This document shows positions 7,497-16,062 of a stretch of DNA of 64,000 nt, one piece after another. Within the stretch, counting starts at the first letter, position 1, and each line of letters opens with the position of its first letter. The notes beneath the pieces were generated by a model, which did no database searches, was not told the origin of the DNA, and saw nothing but the letters and a program-made list of their open reading frames with translations. Source of the DNA: JBBSDP01 sp038240605 (GTDB taxonomy: Bacteria; Planctomycetota; Phycisphaerae; Tepidisphaerales; Tepidisphaeraceae); the NCBI GenBank assembly GCA_038240605.1, contig JBBSDP010000009.1:1-64000 (forward strand). The letters run 5' to 3'. The position numbers were made by a program, and so were the translations under genes.

Positions 7497-8214
7497 ATGT
7501 CCCGCCGTTCAGCGCCATGTTGAAGGCAGTGCGGAAAAAACGGATGTCGTTGAAGCGATACCCGAGCAGGTGGAGGAACGACGGGATGACCTGCTGAAAG
7601 ATCCCACGCTGCACCGCCGGCGACGACGCGACCAGAAAAAAGAACCCGATGAACAGGATGTAACTGAGCGGCGGCGTCGTGAGCCGTCGTCGCGTCGACT
7701 CGTTCATGTAGGGAGCCCAAATCCCGAAGCCGTCCAACGGCGGGACCGGCGCCAGGTTGAGTATGACTGCGATCAATTGAAGGATGGCCAGGGCCCCCAG
7801 CACGATCTGCGCGTTGCTCCATCCGTCCGGCCCTGCACTGGTGTCCAGCCACCCCACCGACGGATGCAACGGGATCGCGCAGGCGAAGAAGAGCAGGAAG
7901 TTCATCACCGGCCCCGCCAGCGACACGAGGCTCTGCCAGACCCGGCTGCGCAGCAGGTCCAGACGAACGTACGTCGCCCCGCCGGGCAGCGCGATGCCGC
8001 CCATCAACACGAACACGGTGGGCAGCACGATGCTCATCATCGGGTCGATGTACTGGAGCGGATTGAGCGTCAGCCCACCGCGCTCGCGGATCGTGTAATC
8101 ACCGCTCCAGTAAGCAACGATGCCGTGGGCGAATTCATGCAGCACAACGCTGAGGATCCACCCGATCAGCGTCGCCCAGAGCAGCGGGCTATGCAGGTTC
8201 ACCGACGCGAGCAT
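7495..8214 (-). CDS. Site-2-protease family membrane metallopeptidase (M50)
   Basis: A 239-aa multi-pass intramembrane zinc protease. The HEFAHG motif (HExxH) at residue 26 lies in the first hydrophobic segment, and the third zinc ligand motif NLAPVPPLDGF is at about residue 165. The core plan (helix with HExxH, hydrophobic hairpin GALPGGATYV-like, LAGPVMNFLLFF, then PxxDG helix) matches the short, PDZ-less M50B/SREBP peptidase subgroup. The ATG at 8214 has GGGGGGA just upstream. The substrate is unknown. In bacteria such proteases often process anti-sigma factors or signal peptides remaining in the membrane, but nothing here links it to a sigma factor. Confidence 0.9.
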   Translation of the reverse strand: MLASVNLHSPLLWATLIGWILSVVLHEFAHGIVAYWSGDYTIRERGGLTLNPLQYIDPMMSIVLPTVFVLMGGIALPGGATYVRLDLLRSRVWQSLVSLAGPVMNFLLFFACAIPLHPSVGWLDTSAGPDGWSNAQIVLGALAILQLIAVILNLAPVPPLDGFGIWAPYMNESTRRRLTTPPLSYILFIGFFFLVASSPAVQRGIFQQVIPSFLHLLGYRFNDIRFFRTAFNMALNGGT

Positions 8215-8287
8215 GGTCCCCCCAAGCTAAGCCACGGGCGGCATCAATACAAAGGCGGGGATGATTCACCGCCCACACGCGGGGAAA

Positions 8288-8367
8288 GGCGAGGATAGAA
8301 GATGGAGGATTGAGGATGGAGTTGCACGCCTCGATCTATCCTCGATCCTGTATCTTCTATCCTCGCC
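8288..8367. repeat. Long imperfect hairpin with perfect 16-bp arms
   Basis: GGCGAGGATAGAAGAT (8288-8303) and ATCTTCTATCCTCGCC (8352-8367) are perfect inverted arms. The interior repeats GAGGAT and ATCCTC units imperfectly. It lies between the M50 protease and the trpG gene in an otherwise gene-free gap. Confidence 0.7.
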
Positions 8368-8383
8368 TCGCCTTCTCATCGAT

Positions 8384-8402
8384 CTCTGCGTCTCGGCGGT
8401 GA
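8384..8402. repeat. Fragment of the CCGCCAAGACGC repeat family
   Basis: CTCTGCGTCTCGGCGGTGA resembles the family found at 58819-58844, 58958-58983 and 63980-64000 (ACCGCCAAGACGC and its complement). It sits about 50 bp before the trpG start. Confidence 0.4.
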
Positions 8403-8451
8403 GTCGTTTTACATTTTCGCCGTCCGCTCTTACGCTGGATGGTGATCCGCC

Positions 8452-9018
8452 ATGGTCGTCCTCATCGATAACTACGATTCGTTCACCTACAACCTCGTGC
8501 AAAAACTGGGGGAGGTGGGGGCGACGGAACTCCAGGTTTTCCGAAACGACAAGGTGACGGTCGAGCAGATCGAGCAGTTGAAGCCGACGCACATCGTGAT
8601 CTCCCCCGGCCCTTGCACCCCGCGCGAAGGGGGCATCAGCAACGATGTCATCCGCCACTTCGGTCCTCGGTTGCCGCTGCTGGGCGTTTGCCTGGGGCAC
8701 CAGTGCATCGGCTTTTCCGCCGGTGCTGACGTGGTGCGGGCGGACCGGCTCATGCACGGCAAGACCGATCGCATTCACCACGACGGTCGGCGGATTTACG
8801 AGGGGATGCCCAACCCGTTCACCGCCACCCGCTATCACAGCCTGATCATCCGCCCGGGTACCCTCCCACCCGAGTATGACGTGACGGCGTGGACGGAACA
8901 TGATGAGATCATGGGCGTTCGGCACCGTTCCTGGCCGCTCGAGGGCGTGCAGTACCACCCCGAAAGTTTCCTCACCGAGCAGGGCGAACGGCTCCTGGCC
9001 AACTTCCTTAAAAAATAG
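8452..9018 (+). CDS. trpG: Anthranilate/aminodeoxychorismate synthase glutaminase subunit
   Basis: A class I glutamine amidotransferase that releases ammonia from glutamine for anthranilate (TrpE) or 4-amino-4-deoxychorismate (PabB) synthesis. The catalytic Cys sits in GVCLGHQ (about residue 84) and the His/Glu pair in YHPESFLT near the end. The N-terminal DNYDSFTYNL and the oxyanion-region SPGPCTP are diagnostic. At 188 aa it has standard stand-alone length. No synthase large subunit or other tryptophan/folate gene is adjacent, so it may serve both pathways (inference; pabA is the alternative name). Confidence 0.95.
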   Translation: MVVLIDNYDSFTYNLVQKLGEVGATELQVFRNDKVTVEQIEQLKPTHIVISPGPCTPREGGISNDVIRHFGPRLPLLGVCLGHQCIGFSAGADVVRADRLMHGKTDRIHHDGRRIYEGMPNPFTATRYHSLIIRPGTLPPEYDVTAWTEHDEIMGVRHRSWPLEGVQYHPESFLTEQGERLLANFLKK

Positions 9019-9091
9019 ACCAATTCTTAAACTTGACAGTACGGGGAGAGCCGGCAAACTCGAACACCTCACGTTCAAGCCGGAAGGGACC

Positions 9092-10453
9092 ATGCCCCAA
9101 ACCATTGCGCGATTCGCATGCGAGGCCTGCGGCAAGTCATATCCGTGGAAGCAGGAATACGCCGGGCGCAGTGTGAAGTGCAAATGCGGGCACACAATGC
9201 GTGCCCCGGCCAGCCCGCGGGCCGCTGGCAATATCGCGACCGGTTCTGTTTCCATCACGGGCGCCACGGCTCCCCGGTCCATCCCCGCTGCTCCGCCGCT
9301 ATCAAAGCCCGCCGCTGCCGCCGCGCCCGCCATCGATGCCCTTGATGACTTCGAGCGGGCGGTGGCTGACGGGCAATATGACATCGCGCCCGATCCCGCC
9401 CCCCCGCCGCGCAAGCCTGTCGCCGCGGCGCCGGTAGTCACCACCTACTCATCGCTCGCAGCGCCGGCCGGCGGCGCTGTCCTCGGTTACGCGGGCCCCT
9501 CCCGTTCCCGCAGTCATGTCGAGGAGGAGGTCGCAAAGGCTTCACGCGTCGCCGACCTGTACGTGCCGTGTGCGTTGATCGTGGTCGGCGTCGCGCTCGC
9601 GTTCGTGGACGCTTACTTGAAGGGGTTCAGCTCGCCGATCTTTTCGGTCCTGTACGTTGCGGCAACGACGATCGTCAACCTGGTCTTCGTCTTCGGCGCC
9701 CTGCTGATCGCGATCCAATTGCTCGACCTGGGCCTGGGTCCGATCGGGACGGCGACGTTGAAGATCATCGCCGTCGCCATCCTTCCCGGCGCGGTTAGCG
9801 GCATCATCGGGCATTACACCTGGGGATTGATGTCCTGGAGCATCAGCCTCGTCGTCTATTACCTCCTGCTGTTCTATCTCTTCGACATGGACGGACAGGA
9901 GATGGTGATCGTGACGGCGATCATCTTCGCCGTCCGGTTCATCACTTCCATTCTCCTGGTTGTTGCCCTGGCGGGCTGGCTGGGGGTTCACATGGCTGGC
10001 GCCGGCAGCGCTACCGGATCGAGCGGCCTCGGCGGCTCGGGCATGTCCGCGATCGGCTCAGGCGACGATGGATCCGCCACCTCTTCCGAGGAGTCCCCGG
10101 AGGTCACCGCGGCGAAACACGCGAAGGTCATGGCGGCGGAGATTGCCTCCGGCGAGGCGGTCGAGGCCCGTGAATGGTTGGCCCCCAGCCACAAGAACCA
10201 CGCCGGCTCCAAGATGTCCAATTCCGTGATGCTCGAGCTGGCCAACAGGTTCTATAAAGCCGGCGCCAAGAAAGTCTGGGCGGCCAACGTGGAGACGAAG
10301 GGGCAGATGGAAGTGTGCGCTCAGTTCATCGTCGAGATGCCCACCGATCCGGCTGCGCGCCGGGAGGTCATCAACGTGGACGACAAGATCAACGAGGTAG
10401 AACAACCTTCGCCGGACAAGGGCCAGCAATACCTGGAGGTTTCTCTGGACTGA
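9092..10453 (+). CDS. Zinc-ribbon multi-pass membrane protein of unknown function
   Basis: A 453-aa protein. Residues 1-35 form a zinc-ribbon-like unit (CEACGKSYPWK, then CKCGHTM), which planctomycetes often place at the front of regulatory or membrane proteins. An alanine/proline-rich linker runs to about residue 155. About five hydrophobic helices follow between 155 and 300 (LIVVGVALAFVDAYL; IVNLVFVFGALLIAI; YYLLLFYLF; ILLVVALAGWLGV). A serine/glycine-rich linker then leads to a C-terminal soluble domain (about 345-453). The ATG at 9092 has GAAGGG upstream and starts right at the zinc ribbon; a longer frame overlaps trpG and is rejected. Function unknown. Confidence 0.75.
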   Translation: MPQTIARFACEACGKSYPWKQEYAGRSVKCKCGHTMRAPASPRAAGNIATGSVSITGATAPRSIPAAPPLSKPAAAAAPAIDALDDFERAVADGQYDIAPDPAPPPRKPVAAAPVVTTYSSLAAPAGGAVLGYAGPSRSRSHVEEEVAKASRVADLYVPCALIVVGVALAFVDAYLKGFSSPIFSVLYVAATTIVNLVFVFGALLIAIQLLDLGLGPIGTATLKIIAVAILPGAVSGIIGHYTWGLMSWSISLVVYYLLLFYLFDMDGQEMVIVTAIIFAVRFITSILLVVALAGWLGVHMAGAGSATGSSGLGGSGMSAIGSGDDGSATSSEESPEVTAAKHAKVMAAEIASGEAVEAREWLAPSHKNHAGSKMSNSVMLELANRFYKAGAKKVWAANVETKGQMEVCAQFIVEMPTDPAARREVINVDDKINEVEQPSPDKGQQYLEVSLD

Positions 10454-10492
10454 CGCTCGTGCGCGGGCTGATGCGGGTCCGCTTCCGCGTAA

Positions 10493-11665
10493 TCAATCCC
10501 AGCTCTCCCTCGCCCGGCGGATCGCGGCGCCGCCGAAGCGCGAGGTGATCCGATCCATCGCGCCATCCAGACGGCGCTGTCGCTCCATGTCCGGATTGGC
10601 AAACAGATCGAGTTGAGCGGCGGCCCCTGCCGCGAGGTCTCCCGCAGTGACGCCGATCAAACGCACCGATTGAAACTCCTTGGTGGCCCATCGGTCGAAC
10701 TGTTCGCCGGCGGCGCGCCAGATGACGACAGTGGCGTCACTCGGATTCTCGAGCGTGCAGCGCCGCGTGACGGTGCGAAAATCGCCGAAGCGAATCTTCA
10801 CCGTCACCGATCGCGCCTGAAGCCCGTGCCGCCTGAGCCGGCGGGCGACCTGTTCGCACTGCTCGAGGATCACGTCGCGGACCTGCGCCGGGTCGGCGAG
10901 GTTCTCGCCAAAGGTCTGCTCCTGCCCGATGCTCCTGGCGTCATGGTCGCCGACCACCGGACGCTCATCTTCGCCGCGAGCCAACCGCAGATAGTGTTCG
11001 GCTTCGTCGAAACCGATCCGGCGGGCCAGTACGTTAGGAGCGAGCCGGTGCAGCTCACCGATCGTGCGGATCCCCAACCCGTTCAGCCTGGCGGCGGTCT
11101 TGGGGCCAACGCCCCACAGCCGGCGGATCGGCAACGGATCCAGGACCTTCCTGAGATTTTCCACGGTGATGATCGCCAGGCCGTCCGGCTTCCGGAGATC
11201 ACTGGCGAGCTTCGCAAGGAATTTGTTTGGGGCAACGCCGATGGATGCCGCCAGCCCGGTCTCGGCACGGATCTGGGATTTCAATCGTGCCGCGGCCGCC
11301 GCCGGCGCGCCGATCGCGCGCTCGGCGCCGGTGAGATCGAGAAACGCCTCGTCGATGCTGAGCGGCTCAACGCGTGGCGTATAGCGATCGAAGAGCGCGA
11401 AGACGCGCTCGGACATTTCCCGATATCGCGCACCGCGGACCGGACAGATGACCGCATGGGGGCAGAGCCGCTTCGCGACCGACATCGGCTGCGCCGAATG
11501 ACATCCAAACGCCCGCGCTTCGTACGATGCCGCCGCCACCACGCCGCGCGGCCCATCGTACCCCACCAGCACCGGCTTGCCCGCCAGCTCCGGCCGATCG
11601 AGCATCTCCACCGACGCGAAGAACGCATCCATGTCCACGTGGAGGATGGAACGGTGCGCGCTCAT
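10493..11665 (-). CDS. dinB: DNA polymerase IV (Y-family translesion polymerase)
   Basis: Error-prone lesion-bypass polymerase. The catalytic carboxylates are in HVDMDAFFASVE (residues 7-18) and SIDEAFLD (about 102-109). RGVVAAASYEAR is the fingers segment, and the helix-hairpin-helix LWGVGPKTAARL lies at about 175-190. The little-finger domain follows at about 235-350. At 390 aa it is slightly longer than the usual 350, with a basic tail. The ATG at 11665 starts the conserved N-terminus; a 28-residue upstream extension has no family support. There is no good ribosome site, but TATACT lies 7-12 nt upstream, so a leaderless transcript is possible. I could not identify a LexA box. Confidence 0.93.
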   Translation of the reverse strand: MSAHRSILHVDMDAFFASVEMLDRPELAGKPVLVGYDGPRGVVAAASYEARAFGCHSAQPMSVAKRLCPHAVICPVRGARYREMSERVFALFDRYTPRVEPLSIDEAFLDLTGAERAIGAPAAAAARLKSQIRAETGLAASIGVAPNKFLAKLASDLRKPDGLAIITVENLRKVLDPLPIRRLWGVGPKTAARLNGLGIRTIGELHRLAPNVLARRIGFDEAEHYLRLARGEDERPVVGDHDARSIGQEQTFGENLADPAQVRDVILEQCEQVARRLRRHGLQARSVTVKIRFGDFRTVTRRCTLENPSDATVVIWRAAGEQFDRWATKEFQSVRLIGVTAGDLAAGAAAQLDLFANPDMERQRRLDGAMDRITSRFGGAAIRRARESWD

Positions 11666-11813
11666 GTAGGAAGTATATCCGGTTGAGCAAAGCGCGGGCT
11701 GGCAGATGTCGCGAAGGTAGGTCAGGAAGCCCACGCCCTGTTGTTCCACACCGTTGACGCACAGGCGGACGATAAATGGCGCGTGCTAGTGCCTCGGCCT
11801 GTACGCGAAGGCG

Positions 11814-11838
11814 GCCGCACGTGAGTTCTTCGTGCGGC
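11814..11838. other. Hairpin downstream of eda
   Basis: GCCGCACG (11814-11821) pairs with CGTGCGGC (11831-11838) around a 9-nt loop, just past the eda stop on the minus strand. There is no clear T-run, so it is a weak terminator candidate. Confidence 0.35.
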
Positions 11839-11848
11839 GCTGGACTAT

Positions 11849-12481
11849 TCACGAACGACGAACGATCTCCATCGTCGTTCGGACCAGCTCCGTGATACTG
11901 TCGAACTCTCCCCGGCGGATGTGGTCGGCGCCGAGCATCCAGCTTCCGCCGGCGGCGAGGAGGCGATCGAAGGCGAGGTATTGAGGCAGCTTTTCCAGGG
12001 TGACGCCGCCGGTTGGCATGAACCAGAGCGATCGGTAGATGGCCGAGTAGGTGCGGAGCGTTGGGACGCCGCCCAGGGCTTCGGAGGGGAAGAATTTCAG
12101 AACTTCCAGTCCCTCGTCAATCGCCCGCTCGATCTCAGTCGCGGTGGCAACGCCGGGAATCATCGGAACATTTTTGCGCGCGGGCCACTGGACGACCGGC
12201 GGGTTCATGCCGGGGCTCACCAGGAATTGAGCGCCGGCATCGACCGCCCGGCTGGCATCATCGACGGTTCTTACGGTGCCCGCGCCGACCAGCATGTCGC
12301 CGCGGCTGGCCATGATGCGCAAACTCTCGATCGAATCGGGCGCGCGTAACGTCAGCTCCGCGCAGGGCAGCCCGCCCGCCGACAACGCGTCGCCGAGTTG
12401 CATCGCCGCCTCGGGCGGCAGGTGACTGATGACGGGAACCACCCGCGCCGCGCGAATCCGGTCGAAGACTGCGTTTGCCAT
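11849..12481 (-). CDS. eda: KDPG/KHG aldolase
   Basis: Splits 2-keto-3-deoxy-6-phosphogluconate into pyruvate and glyceraldehyde-3-phosphate (Entner-Doudoroff and uronate/galactonate routes). It is a TIM-barrel class I aldolase. The Schiff-base lysine is K129 in EVLKFFPSEA, the general-base glutamate is E42 in AELTLR, and the phosphate-binding MPTGGV lies at about 165. At 210 aa it has standard length. It is divergent from the FGGY kinase at 12574 with only 92 bp between starts, so they may share a control region. That suggests the kinase makes this aldolase's phosphorylated substrate. Confidence 0.95.
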   Translation of the reverse strand: MANAVFDRIRAARVVPVISHLPPEAAMQLGDALSAGGLPCAELTLRAPDSIESLRIMASRGDMLVGAGTVRTVDDASRAVDAGAQFLVSPGMNPPVVQWPARKNVPMIPGVATATEIERAIDEGLEVLKFFPSEALGGVPTLRTYSAIYRSLWFMPTGGVTLEKLPQYLAFDRLLAAGGSWMLGADHIRRGEFDSITELVRTTMEIVRRS

Positions 12482-12573
12482 AGTGGAGATAATTTCGGCG
12501 GGAGTGTACAGAATGAACGCCAGCCAACAAGTTCACACCGGCATGTCGGTCAGACGTTAAGGCGGCTCGCGAT

Positions 12574-13878
12574 ATGCAGGCAATTGGCATCGATATCGGT
12601 TCCTCCTCCATCAAGGGCGCCGTTCTGGATCTGGATTGCGGCACGCTGAGGCACATTGAGCAGATTCCCTTCTGCGAGCCGGCGCCGGGTCTGCCGGCGC
12701 TGCATGTTGAGATCAGTCCAACGGAGATCGTCTCGCGCGTTTCGCTGGTCCTCCGCAACCTGTTGGCGCACGCCGCTGCGGATTGCGACGCCCTCTACTT
12801 TTGCACGCAGATGGGCGGGTTGATCCTCACCGACGCGCACGGCTCCGCCATTTCGAACTATCTTTCCTGGCGCGATCAGCGGAACACGGCCGACGGTTTT
12901 CAAGAGAAACTTCGAGCGCGTCTCACGGAGGGCCTGCTACGAAATCTCGGAAATGAATTCCGCCCCGGCGGCACGATCAACCTGCTGGCCTGGCTCGCGA
13001 ATCACCAGCGACTTCCGACGGGACCGCTGATCGCGATGGGACTGGGCGATTTCGTCGTGTCAAACCTCTGTGAGTCCGCGCCCGCCGCGCATCCCACCGC
13101 CGCACTCGGCACGCTGGATCTGACCCGACTGGATTGGTGTACCGAAGCGCTGGATGGGCTGGGCATACGAAACGTTCGATGGCCGAACCTGGTGGACCTA
13201 CGTCAGCCCGTCGGGCAGATTGCCATCGATGGCCGACACCTCGATTGCTATGCGGCAGTAGGCGATCACCAATGCGCGCTCGCCGGCGCGGGACTCCAGG
13301 AACGGGAGCTGTCGATCAACGTTTCCACCGGCTCGCAAGTGAGCGAACGAACGGCATCCCTCCGCCTCGGCGCGGGCTACCAATCCCGCCCCTTCTTTGA
13401 CGGCTCATGGCTGAACACCGTCACGCACCTGCCGGCGGGTCGAGCGCTGAACGTCCTCGTGGACCTGCTGACGGCGTTGAATCCGGCACCGACTGCCACG
13501 CCGGAAATCTGGTCGCGCATCGTGTCGGCCGTCGGGGCCACACCCGATACGGACCTCGACGTCGCGCTATCGTTCTTCGCCGGCCCGGCGGGTGATCGCG
13601 GCCACATCGCCAACATCGGCATCGACAACCTGACCGTCGGCCACCTCTTCCGCGCCGCGATAAAGAACATGGCCGTGAATTACCAGAACGCCGCTCGGAC
13701 CATCGCCGACGGTGGCAAGGGAAATTGGGACCGGATCGTCTTTTCCGGCGGCCTCACGCGGAAATTCAAATCGCTTCCGCCGCTGATTGCAGCGAAGTTC
13801 GGACTCCCATTCCGCATCGCCGCCGCAACCGAAGAGACTCTGCAAGGGTTGCTGGCGCTGGCTAGGCGACGATGCTAG
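12574..13878 (+). CDS. FGGY-family carbohydrate kinase
   Basis: A 434-aa sugar kinase of the hexokinase/actin fold. The N-terminal phosphate loop is GIDIGSSSIKGAVLD, an SWRDQR substrate motif lies at about residue 107, and the second-half adenosine loop VFSGGLTRKF is at about 390. It is shorter than typical xylulokinases (about 490) and nearer sedoheptulokinase-like members. The substrate is not decided by sequence. Facing eda across a 92-bp gap, a 2-keto-3-deoxy sugar acid or related ketose kinase is attractive (inference). Its TAG stop shares the palindrome CTAG with the stop of the convergent ABC permease, so the genes overlap by 4 bp. Confidence 0.85.
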   Translation: MQAIGIDIGSSSIKGAVLDLDCGTLRHIEQIPFCEPAPGLPALHVEISPTEIVSRVSLVLRNLLAHAAADCDALYFCTQMGGLILTDAHGSAISNYLSWRDQRNTADGFQEKLRARLTEGLLRNLGNEFRPGGTINLLAWLANHQRLPTGPLIAMGLGDFVVSNLCESAPAAHPTAALGTLDLTRLDWCTEALDGLGIRNVRWPNLVDLRQPVGQIAIDGRHLDCYAAVGDHQCALAGAGLQERELSINVSTGSQVSERTASLRLGAGYQSRPFFDGSWLNTVTHLPAGRALNVLVDLLTALNPAPTATPEIWSRIVSAVGATPDTDLDVALSFFAGPAGDRGHIANIGIDNLTVGHLFRAAIKNMAVNYQNAARTIADGGKGNWDRIVFSGGLTRKFKSLPPLIAAKFGLPFRIAAATEETLQGLLALARRRC

Positions 13879-15515
13879 GAATCGATCCGGCCTCTCCCTA
13901 CGCGAACGGCGCGAACTCCCACCCCGGCGAGAAGCAGCGCGGTGATCCCCGGAACCAGCACCGTCGCCATCATCAACAGGGATGCTTCGATCATCGGATC
14001 GAATCGCGCCATGTGAACCCACGTCATCAACGTCGGCGTCAGCACCTGTGGATTTTGCGGCATGAGCAGGACGGTCGCGGGCACTTCGGTCAGGGAGAGT
14101 GCGCCGACGAGCAGTCCGCCGGCCACGAGCGTGGGCCACGCCAGCGGCCAGATGACGGAGACCGCGGTGCGAAAGGCGCCGGCGCCGTCCAGCGACGCCA
14201 CCTCGCGCAGCTCGCGCCACGGGGGCGACCAGGTTCCCCGACCGGCGGCGATCGCCAGCCAGCCGAAACGGCCGACGTACGCGACCATCGGGACCACGGA
14301 GATGTCGTACGCCCACATCAATCCGGGGCGGTTGTAGATGCGGATTAGCGCGATCGCCAGGAGCTGCCCGCCGATCAGGAAGCTTGCCGCGGCGGCGGCC
14401 AGCAAGCCGGGCGTCCATCGGCCGGCGGCGTAGAACGCGGCGATGGTGGCCAGCGCCGCCGCCTCGGCTGCCACCAGTATCGCCCCGCTCACCTGCGGCC
14501 CGAATTCACCCCAGATGCGTGCCGGCGACAGCGGCACGCGCAGTGAGGCTACCAGCGCCGCAACCGGCACCGCCACGTTCAGCAACAGAAGGAGCACCGT
14601 TGCAATCGTCGTTCCCCATGACGCGTCCAGCACCCGCGGCCAGTCGCCGCCGACTTCCAATGCGTCACTCGCTGACGAACGCGTCGCCGCGCGCCCGGCG
14701 ACCGCCGCCAGCAGCACGGTGATGAGCAGCAGCGGCGCGGCGGTGGCGACTGCCGCCGCGGCACGCTGCGGCTGGTCGGTTGCCCGCAGGCCCGACCCGC
14801 CGGAGATGACTGATGCGATCGAATTGTCGGGGGAGCTGATGGCGCCGGTGTCGAAGACCATGCGCACTTCGGTGGCGACGACGCTGATGCCGCTGGGCTC
14901 GTAAACCGCAAATTCCTGCGTCGCCAGCAGGGTCACGATCGCCATTGAAGCGACGATCGGACCAGCGAGTTGCCGCAGCGTCACGCGGCGGAGCGCGCCG
15001 TCGAGCACCGACTGCTGCTGCACGCCGCTATCCATCCGGCGGAGTGCCAGCCCGATCAATCCCGCCGGCACCGCCCAGAGCCATGCGGCCAGTGACCAGA
15101 TGCAGCGGAGCACGTCGCCCGGCCCCCCGGGCCGAAATGCGAATTCAATGGTCCCCATCTGCGGGCGCAGCAGCCGCACGAACTGTGCCCAGCCATAGGC
15201 ATAAGCGAGCGAGGGCATCAGCAGCGCAGCGGGCAAAACGATCCAGAGCGCGCGGGCGAGCCACCCGCGGCCGCGCCCCAGCACAAAGCCCGCGGGCAGG
15301 CCCATCAATGTGGCGATGACGCCAGCCAGCCCGTTGTAGCCCAGCGTTCGTCCGAGCAGGCCCAGTCGATACGGGCCCGGCGACAGCTCGCTGCGCACAA
15401 TCGGATTGCTGACGAGCACCCACGCCATCCATGTCAGCGGCATCACGCAACAGATCAGGACGATGAGAACCGCCGGCGCGGCGGTCGCGAGCGATGAGCC
15501 GGACAAATCGATCAA
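13875..15515 (-). CDS. ABC transporter permease, iron(III)/thiamine-type double permease
   Basis: About 546 aa with around 12 hydrophobic segments in two homologous halves, the plan of FbpB/ThiP-type permeases. Each half should carry a cytoplasmic EAA loop; the second is legible around REVASLDGAGAFRTAVSVIWPLAWP. I set the start at TTG 15515 because this codon overlaps the stop of the Rieske gene (TTGA), and everything upstream in this frame is an arginine-rich shadow of that gene. The overlap indicates translational coupling. No ATPase or binding protein is adjacent, so the transporter is incomplete here. Iron is the likeliest cargo given the Rieske partner (inference). Confidence 0.8.
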   Translation of the reverse strand: MIDLSGSSLATAAPAVLIVLICCVMPLTWMAWVLVSNPIVRSELSPGPYRLGLLGRTLGYNGLAGVIATLMGLPAGFVLGRGRGWLARALWIVLPAALLMPSLAYAYGWAQFVRLLRPQMGTIEFAFRPGGPGDVLRCIWSLAAWLWAVPAGLIGLALRRMDSGVQQQSVLDGALRRVTLRQLAGPIVASMAIVTLLATQEFAVYEPSGISVVATEVRMVFDTGAISSPDNSIASVISGGSGLRATDQPQRAAAAVATAAPLLLITVLLAAVAGRAATRSSASDALEVGGDWPRVLDASWGTTIATVLLLLLNVAVPVAALVASLRVPLSPARIWGEFGPQVSGAILVAAEAAALATIAAFYAAGRWTPGLLAAAAASFLIGGQLLAIALIRIYNRPGLMWAYDISVVPMVAYVGRFGWLAIAAGRGTWSPPWRELREVASLDGAGAFRTAVSVIWPLAWPTLVAGGLLVGALSLTEVPATVLLMPQNPQVLTPTLMTWVHMARFDPMIEASLLMMATVLVPGITALLLAGVGVRAVRVGRGRIDS

Positions 15516-15916
15516 CCCGCGATGGCGAGCACGATCAGTCGGCCGTTCGCGTTGATCGAGGTGGGCAGTTCCGGCAGGTCCCGCTTCGCCGGGCCCTCGG
15601 TCACCTTGCCGGCGGGATTGAAGGTCGAGCCGTGGCATTTGCAATAGAAGGAACGGTCCGGCTCGGCCTTCAGGCGGCAGGCGCGGTGCGTGCAGGTGGA
15701 CGAGAGCGCAACCAGCCGTTCGCCCGAACGAACGATGAAAAATCCCCTGTTGCGAAAATGATCGTAGACGCCATCCGCAGCGTAATCCGCCACGGGTCCG
15801 GCGTCGATGGTGACCGGCCTGAGCGGGATCGACCCTTCGCCCGAACCTCCCGGCCCCACGCATCCGCCCGCAACGGCGGCGGTCAGAATCACGAATTCCC
15901 GGCGGTTCACGCTCAT
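15512..15916 (-). CDS. Tat-exported Rieske 2Fe-2S lipoprotein
   Basis: A 134-aa protein. The N-terminus has NRREFVIL, a twin-arginine signal, followed by a hydrophobic run and AGGC, a lipobox, so export folded with its cluster and lipid anchoring are both likely. The Rieske ligands are CTHRAC (CxH) and CKCHGSTF (CxxH) at about residues 76-98, followed by FNPAGKVTEGPA. The ATG at 15916 has GGAGAGG 6 nt upstream. It is not a cytochrome bc1 subunit by context, since no cytochrome b is present. It is translationally coupled to an ABC permease downstream. A role in reducing or handling a metal cargo before import is possible (inference). Confidence 0.88.
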   Translation of the reverse strand: MSVNRREFVILTAAVAGGCVGPGGSGEGSIPLRPVTIDAGPVADYAADGVYDHFRNRGFFIVRSGERLVALSSTCTHRACRLKAEPDRSFYCKCHGSTFNPAGKVTEGPAKRDLPELPTSINANGRLIVLAIAG

Positions 15917-16062
15917 GTAAGCCTCTCCAGTTCCCCCACCCGTTTTATCCCGTTCGCCCGCCAGCTTCCATGAGCGAGCACGAATTGCACTCACACTCCC
16001 TGACCCAGATTCGCCCAACGCCATGATTGATTGGCGTGTAATAGCTCGAAGGAGACGATGTG

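Noticed and set aside
8900..9091. Early start of the zinc-ribbon membrane protein frame
   Set aside because: It overlaps trpG in another frame; the ATG at 9092 with GAAGGG in front begins the zinc ribbon.
15516..15863. N-terminal extension of the ABC permease frame
   Set aside because: This part overlaps the Rieske gene in another frame and is Arg/Gly-rich; the TTG at 15515 overlapping the Rieske stop is the better start.
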